Positions 56,063 to 64,000 of a stretch of 64,000 nucleotides of DNA are shown piece by piece. Position 1 is the first letter of the stretch. Each line of letters opens with the position of its first letter. The stretch lies in contig CM055099.1 of the NCBI GenBank assembly GCA_029204225.1, positions 58,231,982 to 58,295,981 on the forward strand. Direction: 5' to 3'. Both the position numbers and the translations under genes were made by a program. The notes beneath the pieces were generated by a model. That model had not been told where the DNA came from. It did no database searches and worked only from the letters and a program-made list of their open reading frames with translations. The DNA is from Diphasiastrum complanatum (taxonomy: Eukaryota; Streptophyta; Lycopodiopsida; Lycopodiales; Lycopodiaceae).

Positions 56063-56977
56063 ATGGAAAAATCCTCTTATTTCGATGTTGCAGATCTGAT
56101 CAATATAGAAGATGACATTGATGAGGGAAAGGAAGACCGGCCGGGGGAAAGGCAACTTCTACCTGACTCCATTGTCACTACCGCCCAACCTATCACTCCA
56201 TCTGTCACTCTCACACCCACTACCACCACTCTCATTCCTCCATTTTCACCATTAACACCCCCACGTCCCTCTCAACCTCTATTTTTTGGACTAACGCCAC
56301 TCCACCACACCCCCGACAGATGCCCCATTCTTTCCAATTCCAAAGAGCTCTTAGAGGTAGCCAAACATTCCATGCTAAGCCTATCCGAGACCAGCTACCA
56401 TGTACATTGGTTGGTAAGCCAACATAAAGAACTGGAAAGCAAGGTCAAGCAGCAGAATCAAGTTATAGCAGAGCAACATATACAAATCAAGAAAAAAGAA
56501 GACGAGGCTGAGGAGAAGAAGATTTCAATAATTGAACTGCAAGCCACCATGGCCAAGAAAGCCGAAGAGCTAAATGAGATTCAAAATCAACTTAAGCAAC
56601 AGATGAGCCAGATCGACCTAGTTCGAGACGGATTGTCTGGTGCAATGATGGTTAATACCCCTCTTGTGAAGCCAGAATATATCCAAGTTTAGGCCCCTCA
56701 AGTCTCGGCAATCAGAATGGAAAAGTATATTAGACTTATTCAAGAGAGGGAGACCGTTAAGAAGCATTTTAAACAAGCTGCTGAGAAACAGAGAAAGGTT
56801 ATTCAAGAGTCCCAGAAGCAGTTGGATCAAGTGACGAAGGACCTGCAAAAGGTTTCGGACAAAGTGAACCAAATTGGGAAGATGGTGTGCAAGGCTCAAG
56901 CAAGAATTTCCAACCAGAAGCCAAGGGACAATGACGGAGATGATGGAGCTATTGGAAACAACGAGCCCACCCATTAG
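56063..56977 (+). pseudogene. Pro/Thr-rich coiled-coil protein with one in-frame stop
   Basis: From ATG 56063 a single frame runs to 56977 with one TAG at 56690-56692. Residues 1-85 are acidic, then Pro/Thr-rich. About 100-200 and 220-280 are long charged helices with heptad character (KELESKVKQQNQVIAEQ, AEELNEIQNQLKQQMSQ, RKVIQESQKQLDQV), a two-part coiled coil. The frame is also coding-like upstream to 55988 after one TAA. No known domain is recognised. It sits between a B LTR and the copia-3 LTR. It could be a broken host gene or an accessory retroelement ORF. Confidence 0.45.
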
Positions 56978-57177
56978 TTGGATGGAAGATTGGGATTGGA
57001 TGGAAAGGCAACTGAAGCCGCCTCTAGGAGTTTCTCTGCCCCTCCGTCTAACTATAATACTCTCATTTTTCTTCATTTGATTTTTTCCAGACCTTCGTCC
57101 CCACATACCCTATTCCCCAGCCACCACTTCCCCATCCCCATCTGAGTCGACTATTGGGACCGCACCAAGGGCCTCCC

Positions 57178-57432
57178 TGTTAAAAATCAATGATAAATTT
57201 CATTGTTACTATTTACGAGATACATTAATGTTGACAACTGTTACCAGCTGTCATTAGTCGTAGGCTAGTCTACTCACAGGTTTTCTCTCTCTATCAGGGG
57301 TTCAGGGTCTATTTGTACATTTTACATTCTGTATGAGTTAGAGTGATAGTGTGATTGTGCGTGTTCTTCTTTCGCCTTATTGTGGTGAATGTTTATGGTG
57401 AATGCTTGATGTTGCATATCTGATTGTTGACA
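57178..57432 (+). repeat. 5' LTR of copia-3
   Basis: The 255 bp begin TGTTAAAAATC and end GTTGACA directly before a primer site. The 3' LTR is not in the window, so the left edge is inferred from the TG and the change from flanking sequence. Confidence 0.7.
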
Positions 57433-57444
57433 TGGTATCAGAGC
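57433..57444 (+). other. Primer-binding site of copia-3
   Basis: TGGTATCAGAGC directly after the LTR. Confidence 0.88.
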
Positions 57445-57621
57445 AGCGATAGTCCTGCATGCCTGATCAGTACATACAGCTTGTTATAGGCTCTGCACTG
57501 AAGTGAGAAAGTCCTTCACGGGAGGTGAAAGCTTGGAGAGACAAAAACGGTTGGAAGAAATCCTTCTTTGGTGTATTTTGCAGGTTTGGAGATCAAAATC
57601 ATCAGTGGGAAATGAAGACAC

Positions 57622-57823
57622 AGTCCTAGAGGCATCAGAAAGGCCAGGGCAGCATCAGACAGATTGAAAATTTGTTGAGTGGGGAGATTTTTACAACACT
57701 TCCTAGTTGTTGTGAAAAGCAGAGTCCCTGAGGCATCAAAAAGGCCAGGGCAGTATCAGACAGATTGAAAATCTGTTGAGTGGGAGAGATTTTTACAATA
57801 CTTCTGAGTTATTGTCGGAAGTG
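57622..57823 (+). repeat. Tandem duplication of about 101 bp in copia-3 leader
   Basis: The block starting agtcctagaggcatcag (57622) recurs from 57723 (agtccctgaggcatcaa) with shared aaggccagggcag, tcagacagattg and agatttttaca segments. Confidence 0.8.
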
Positions 57824-58060
57824 CTATTTGTGTGAGAGGTTTGCCAAGAAATCTCTCATTTGTCTGTTTGGAGTACTGCAAATCACACTAGACAGTGTCT
57901 AGCAATGCCATTCAGAGTTAGGAGGCTTCATACTTTTCACATTACTGATCTTGGTCTTTTGAACGATCACACATTTCGAAATCCACGCCGCTGCGCCGAA
58001 GTGGAGAATCTAAAATATTCCCTCTGAAAGTTTTGATATTCCCTCTACTTTTCATCTTTT

Positions 58061-58312
58061 CCGTACCAATATTGGATCGACGCGCCAAAGGTAGGAAAAA
58101 TCCTGAACAGTCGTACATCCGCGCGTCGTACAGATATAGCATATCCGTACCAATATCGGATCCACGCGTCAAAAGTAAAACAAATATTGAGCAGTTGTAC
58201 ATCCGCGTGTCATACCGATGTCACATACCCGTACCAATATCGGATTCACGTTCGCGAGCTAAAGAGCATCCCGAGCAGCCGTGCACCCGCGCGTCGTACC
58301 GATATCAGGTGT
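58061..58312 (+). repeat. Three 84-bp tandem repeats in copia-3 leader
   Basis: Units start at 58061, 58145 and 58229, each with ccgtaccaatat at the head and a gcgtc-gta-c-gat motif near the end. 84 is 28 codons, and a frame (58033-58347) stays open through all three. Confidence 0.85.
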
Positions 58313-58380
58313 CCAACCAAAAAAAAAATTATAGTTCTATGGTGTGATAAATTTTGTGATCTAGACTCATCTATCCAATA

Positions 58381-58665
58381 ATGGCAACTCTAAGCGAGAG
58401 TGTCCTTATTGAGTCAAGCAAATTGGAAGGTGCCGACAACTATGCAGTTTGGAAATTAAAACTGAAGAACATTTTGATGGAAAAGGAGCTATGGGAGATC
58501 GTGACAGGTGAAGAGACAAGACCAGTGATTGAAGAAGATCAGCGGATATTTGATAGGAGAAAACGGAAAGCCCAGAATGTCATCAACCTATTAGTTAGAG
58601 ATGCAATTATTCACTATATTTCAGATTCAGAAGGACCAAAAGAAGCGTGAGATACATTGAACAAC
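58381..58665 (+). pseudogene. Copia-3 gag N-terminus, truncated
   Basis: An ATG frame of 89 codons encodes the N-terminal gag domain of plant copia elements (LEGADNYAVWKLKLKNILMEKELWEIV, then AQNVINLLVRDAI). It ends in a TGA at 58648-58650, and the next bases (acattgaacaacaaaaa) soon turn into unrelated AT-rich DNA. Zinc knuckle, protease and pol are absent. It is a different gag lineage from copia-1, -2 and F. Confidence 0.8.
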
Positions 58666-60956
58666 AAAAACTAGGTTCAAAGTGACAAATAATGAATTTG
58701 AATAACCTTTCACGATCAAATCCAAATTTGCTTATGCATAATGTCATATTCATTGGTTTGAATTTTATATTCATTTTTAATGTCATTTCAAAAAAAGTAT
58801 GAATTAAGTGATTGAAAAATAAAAAGACTTTCAACTTTTAATTTTCACATACTACTTGTATATGCAGATAGATATCACATGTTTGTATATGCAGATAGAT
58901 ATCACATGTTTGTATATGCAGATAGTTATCACATGTTTGGATATCACATTCTACTTTAATTACCTTTAACACTAGTTTATATACTTATGGGTTGGCATCA
59001 CCATAATTTTGCGGTCTCTCTTATTGGAAAATTGTTACTTGTTTGGAAAGGTTAGTAGAAGATCCATTCCCTTGATTTGTAAAAACTTTAAGATTGTAGT
59101 CATACTTACCCCTAAATTTATATAAAAGTGAAATACCAAAGCTTAATATTTCATATAGGCCCCCACGAGCCTTTAAGGAGAATGAGCTTATTCCTCACCA
59201 TGACTTCAGATGCATGCAAGGCCCCACACTCATCTAATGGTGTGGCAATATTACAAATTGGCATAACATTTATACTATATAGGAATTTGCTATATCATTG
59301 GATGAGGGTGTGGGACATGAGCACCCTTATCCATGGCAAGAAGAACACTAGACCTTCTAAGGTATTCAAGCTTGTCCAATTTTAAAACTCACACCTACTC
59401 ATCATGAAAACATAAGTATTACGGAGCATCTAAGGGTTCAAGCTTGTCCCCTTTGGAACCCACAACATTTGATCATAAAAAAGAGAGGTTTTATATTGAC
59501 TTGCTAACTTCAAGTGTATTTGATTTTGCACAAACTTACGTGCTGTAAAATTAAAAATAGTTGATATTGCACAAAAATAAGAGCTTTAAAACATAAAAAT
59601 CAGCTCATAGTGCACAGAAATAAGAGTTGTAAATTTAAACTTACCTTGTCAAATTTCAATGGAAGTTGAACTATCTTGAATTGGAAAAAAATCCTGCTAT
59701 CCAAGAAAGAGAAGAGGAGACACACAATGCAGGGAAAACTAACGTGTGCACAGTATACAACAATTGTCTTTCGGTAGGCGAATGGGTGATTGAATAGTGG
59801 CAGCATTTTTGTGAATAGATCATGGAAGAACGTTCAATGGTTGTTTATAGCTCTGAAGTCTGAGGAGTAAGATAGCTCACTCAGTATACGATAATTGAAC
59901 CAAATGGGAAAAAAATTTGGTAAAATTTAGTATGGTGGGTGCTGACGTGGAGGATGAGCAAACGACATATATAGATTTGCTTTCTTACAATGATTGGATT
60001 TGTGCGTACTGATTGGTCACTGCGCCTCCAGGATTAGATTTTTTTCAGAATCTCGATCGTAGTTTTTTTTTTTGTTCTCGTAAAGTAGATGTAGCCTTCT
60101 GGGACTTTTCAGTAGGGCTGCAATTTTTCTTGCGTAGATCGTGATTCGTGATCTTGTTTTTTCTATTGCGAACTCTTTTTTGTTTCCAAGGCCGATACTT
60201 GTGGCACCCGGTTGATCCCGATCGAGCTGGATGATGGATGGATCGAGCAAGAAAAAGCAGGAAATTGGAAATCCGGAGGCGGAGGTGGGCGTAGCTGCAG
60301 TGCTGATCGTGGCAATGTGCATGTGCAGGAAGAATGTGTGTGCTGATCTGGACTCAGCGTGGAGTGGGCATCCTAGTCCTGATCGTCCGTGCGATTCCAA
60401 CTAGGTGGGATTTGCAAGCCCGGTGTGCCGTTTTCACCAGTATTCGCATTGGGAAGAAAGGGACGATGAATCCGCACGATTTTGTCCTGTCAAGAGCGGC
60501 CGCTCTTGCAGTGTTTTGACACAGAGCTTGGAATGCCAGCTGATAATCTGCTGTAAGCTTCTTGTCATGGATCGTTGGAGCTTGGAAACGATGATCCACA
60601 GCCTGCTCGGCTAAGAACTCACAAGATCGGCAGTTTTGCCCATTCCCTGCGTCTACCCTATTTATCGGAATCGATTGTTCTAGCAAAAGGTCGGAAGTCG
60701 TCATTTTGCTGAACCATGAACGCTTGATCTCGACAGCCTTCATCTGATCTTAGACGAAACCTTGATGTTTTGTTCTGAGCTTCACCAACCCATGACATCG
60801 GTCTGTTTAGGGAAATCTGCAAAGTGCAGTATCACCAATTTTAGTTGCAAAACCTTTCAAATGGTCTTACAACAAGAACAAGATGGAGTGGAAACAATCC
60901 AGAGCATTTGTAAAGTACGTGAAGCATTTTAAAGACGTTTGGGTACATTTGGGACA
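58666..60956. other. Intergenic region upstream of the bHLH gene
   Basis: 58666-60100 is AT-rich with no gene recognised and holds a 27-bp triplicate at 58861-58939. From about 60150 GC content rises and short frames on both strands appear without known domains. This part may include the promoter, 5' untranslated exon or an upstream coding exon of the PIF-type gene. I could not place an upstream exon. Confidence 0.4.
58861..58939 (+). repeat. Three 27-bp tandem repeats
   Basis: Units begin tatgcagatag at 58861, 58888 and 58915 and are almost identical. Confidence 0.9.
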
Positions 60957-63900
60957 GCCATAATGTCTTGGCCAGATTCTCCACTGCATGATTCCCTCGA
61001 CATTGCTTACTGCTCTGACTTCTTCGGAGAGATCCCGAACTATTGCACAAACGCTACGAGAAATCCTCAAGGCGCTGTTGCTCCAAGATGGGGGCCGCAG
61101 ATCCCAAGTGTCGACAATTCGGGGCTGAATCAGGAACACAGGTTCACAAGTGCAGATGCTGCTATGGCTTTAGGAGTTGTTCGAGCTGCAGGTTTGATCC
61201 CACAGCCAGGGGTAGAGGCTTTCAACAAGGTGCGCACTAGTGTGCTGCCATCGCAGAGATGGCCGCTCACCATCTCCAAGGATGCAGACTTATACCACTC
61301 CCAGGACGCTGCTCCACCTGTAGCAGAATCCGGGCTTCAATTGGCAACTCGGGGATTTCATTTCACGATCGGGTTTGACGCCACTCACACCCATCCACCT
61401 GTGGCTTCAACGGAATCTATGTCTTCTTCACAAGTTCCACTTCATGCAGCAACGTTCAAGGAGAAGTTTCCGATCGTTAATGAAAGCTCAAGTGCTGTAG
61501 ATTCGAAGTCACCGCACGCTAGCAATCGTAGCAAAGAAGACGGCAGCAGTCCTTCAAGGTCTTATATGGCCGAGTCAGTCACAAGTGTGAAGAACGGAAC
61601 GGAACTTGCGATGGAGGCAACATTCCAGCCCACCTCACAGCAACGCCTTCTCCAATCGATGCTTTTTCAACCCAAACCCTGTGCACCAGTGGGACAGCTT
61701 CAGGAAACTGTTGAACCATCAGTTACGGTCTCAGAAACTGCAGACAGTAAAACAGCCACTTCAGATAGGAGTGGAGAGGATGTTAGAGTTTGTGGAAAGA
61801 GAAAGGCAATCGAGACTAGCTCCAATACTGATCGTGCAAATGAGGTGAGTTTGCTTTGATTTCATAGCTACTGTTATGCTCATAGGCTTCTTCTCAGAAA
61901 GTTTTGAGAAGATGCAGAGATTGAAACTCAAGCGTTGGAGGATCGTGCAGGATTCTCAGAATGAGGCTGTTGATGAGAGAAAGGCATCCGCGAAGCGTAA
62001 GGGAGCGTCCAGGAGAAACCGAGCAGCCGAAGTTCATAACCTTTCTGAGCGAGTATGTTCTGACCTTATTTTTGTGTCCCTAGATGAAATACAAGTAGCC
62101 TCGGACAACATGAACGACATTAGCTTGAAGTGTCAGTGGGCATTACATGGAAAAATCGAATAACAATCCCAGAAATGCTACTTTTCTAATTTTTTATGTT
62201 GTTTTCTTTTTTTAATGTAGCGGCGTAGAGACAGAATCAATGAAAAGATGAGGGCGCTGCAGGAACTGATACCCAACTCTAGCAAGGTTAGCTTGGCTGC
62301 AGTTCTCTTAAGTCACCATGTAGTAGCTTTCTCCACATGTTCCTAGAATGTTTTCATGCTCTGGAATCTGGATGACGAGAAATTTCAGGCTCCATATACA
62401 GGTTAGCAACGCCATTTGGCTACACCTCACAAGGCTTTTTTTTGGCAAATTATGGCAGACTGATAAAGCTTCAATGCTAGATGAGGCAATTGAGTACCTG
62501 AAGACGCTTCAGCTACAGCTTCAGGTTGGCTACCACAAATGAAGCCTCCTTGACTCTATTATTGGAACGGATGGAGCCTTTAAAATTGAAAGAGCAATTA
62601 CAAGTAGCTGCTCAACCCCTTCACTTTTTTGGTTTATTTCTTAATCTGGTACACTCGGTTGACATGCAGTTGATGTCTATGAGGAGTGGATTGAGTGTGC
62701 CATCAGCAATCATGTCTTCAGGAATGCAAATGCAATCTCTACATGAGCTTCCACAGATGCACCCTTTGCCTCGAATGGCAATGGGAATGTGTATGGGGTT
62801 AGGGGCAGGCATGGGCACGGGCGATATGACTACTGCAAGCCCTTCCCAACCAAAGGAGTCTGTGCCTCCTCTTCTTGGTCCAGCTAGCTATGCATCAAGC
62901 TCTGCTTTGGCACTAACCAGTGTCAAACCCCACCAACGTTTGCAAGGCTCCAACTTTATGGAGTCTTTGAATCCTTACAGCAATTGTCAACAACTGCAGC
63001 TACCTTTCCAAGTCAGTCCCTAGTTTCTGGAGAATGAATTTGGCATAGATATGTGAATCTTTTGATAACTAGGAACAATATGTTTTCCTTATCTAGGAAC
63101 AATGTGATTTCTTTATCTAGCTCTGATAGTCTTCGTTGCCATCATGCAAGTTCCCTCCCGAGTTTATATAAGCATTAATTTTAGTGCAATTTTCTGTAAC
63201 ATACGAGTTTCATACCCAGTGATTCTGAGGGTGCCTACTATATAGATGTGTGTGATATCATCAATAAAGCTTATTGATGCAAGTGCTTGCTGAAAAATCC
63301 AGAGGGATAACAAGTTGACTTTTTATTGTCCTCGATTTTTCCCTTTGAAGCTGATTCTCATGCTTGTTGAATTGTTTCCTTACTGCCAGAGTCATAAGTA
63401 GTTAGGTTTCAGCTATCCATGCATCAAATCTATACACTTATCGAGTAGATCAGACTATCTGGCTAGGAATGGGAATCTAGCAATCATCATGACATACTAT
63501 TGAGTCTATCTGTGTTGGACCCTAATCACGGTTCAAGCTCTGAACCTTTAAGCCTTAAGAATATCACCAGTGAGCTTCAAGGAAAGCTCATCCTCCTCGG
63601 ATTTGGTAGGGAGAATGAACCATTTTAAAGCTGCAGATGTATGTTAAAGCATGAATTTTGTATGTCAGTTTTCAGTGGTCATCGTATGCTGTTTTGGCAT
63701 TGATATTTTTGGGGTACTTGATGAAATCGTAAGTATGCAAAAAGTTGTCATTATTTTTCCTGATAATTTTAGCTGATCTTAGTGCTTTTATTTGTAGATT
63801 TGCTATTCATTGTAGGAAATTAAGGCTGGCTGTTTTTTTCAGCCTGTACCCATGGAAGCTTTCAATCAAAACAATCTGAACCAGCATGTGCTGGTTCAGT

Positions 63901-64000
63901 CTGGACTCCAGCAAGTCCGTCCCATGTCTCATACATGGCAGCAGCACGAGAGACAACCCTTTTTATTACGGGCTCAGCACATGCAGCTCGCAGAAACTCA
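60957..64000 (+). CDS. PIF: PIF-type bHLH transcription factor, partial (6 exons seen)
   Basis: Inferred exons: 60957-61844, 61951-62052, 62221-62286, 62459-62524, 62670-63011 and 63843 to the window end, all phase 0 at the joins I could check, with GT...AG borders. Exon 1 contains [21 protein letters not shown], resembling a conserved N-terminal block of PIFs. The bHLH spans exons 2-4: basic region [13 protein letters not shown] continued by [10 protein letters not shown] (His, Glu and Arg for G-box contact), then [10 protein letters not shown] and [22 protein letters not shown]. The [12 protein letters not shown] and Met/Gly-rich segment after it are also PIF-like. Exons of 66 bp in the bHLH fit the family. 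The acceptor of exon 2 could instead be 61917. No phytochrome-B-binding (APB) motif or start exon was found. Such factors bind CACGTG in the nucleus and are controlled by phytochrome. Confidence 0.85.
63263..63268 (+). promoter_or_regulatory. AATAAA in the last visible intron
   Basis: AATAAA lies 240 bp after an in-frame TAG (63021-63023) reached if the donor at 63012 is not used. It could support a short 3' isoform of the bHLH gene. Confidence 0.35.

Noticed and set aside
60017-60743. Two minus-strand frames of about 127-129 codons upstream of the bHLH gene
   Set aside because: They overlap each other, lack domains and lie in GC-richer DNA where long chance frames are common.
60939-60956. 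Start of the bHLH exon at 60939
   Set aside because: That position is TTG. The preceding gggacag looks like a splice acceptor, so the exon more likely begins at about 60957, with the first ATG at 60963.

Overview
The window is a retrotransposon-dense piece of nuclear DNA from a land plant. Support for this: every LTR element that keeps a primer-binding site uses the plant initiator-Met tRNA type (TGGTATCAGAGC); Ty1/copia and Ty3/gypsy polyproteins are present in all states of decay; and the right end holds a multi-exon gene for a phytochrome-interacting-factor (PIF) type bHLH protein, a land-plant family. I cannot name the species. The nesting depth suggests a large genome (fern, lycophyte, gymnosperm or a big angiosperm).

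Layout. 1-9240: two copies of a non-autonomous LTR family (here family A; ~1.24 kb LTRs, ~2.3-2.7 kb non-coding interior) in opposite orientation, the second inserted in a DNA element with long imperfect inverted repeats. 9241-12340: decayed sequence with a LINE 3' end and a family A interior fragment. 12341-19895: two related copia elements on the minus strand (D1, D2), with D2 nested in D1 and a small copia derivative (C) also nested in D1. 19966-22895: a plus-strand copia derivative (E) whose protease frame runs into ~2.3 kb of unrecognised coding-like sequence and then directly into a 3' LTR. 22896-29884: a copia RNase H fragment, then the 3' end of gypsy-related family B (~0.92 kb LTR), whose LTR is split by a complete family A element (24127-29293). 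29885-33130: a minisatellite, a small basic ORF and a solo B LTR (31113-32032). 33130-44345: a decayed minus-strand gypsy element (G) split by an intact young copia element, copia-1 (35380-41538). 44346-45640: copia F gag/protease fragment. 46174-55986: a minus-strand gypsy element (H/B) with different 3' and 5' LTRs; its 5' B-type LTR is split by a second intact young copia element, copia-2 (49293-55153). 55987-57177: a coiled-coil ORF with one in-frame stop. 57178-58665: 5' end of copia-3 with tandem repeats in its leader. 60957-64000: the PIF-type bHLH gene, open at its 3' end.

How the parts fit. Insertion order can be read from target-site duplications: GTCTT (A2), GGGGG (A3), ATTTG (solo B), ATCCT (copia-1), TCATG (copia-2), and a degenerate GTGCC (C). 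Families A and B share LTR start, primer site and leader, so A is plausibly mobilised by a B-type gypsy element. Copia-1 and copia-2 have full-length polyprotein frames and nearly identical LTR pairs and are the only elements here that look autonomous. Several divergent copia LTRs keep a TTCACACGTGTGAA palindrome centred on a G-box, the DNA motif bound by PIF proteins such as the one encoded at the right end.

Most stretches not assigned to an element show no recognisable genes, and no RNA genes or CRISPR arrays were seen.
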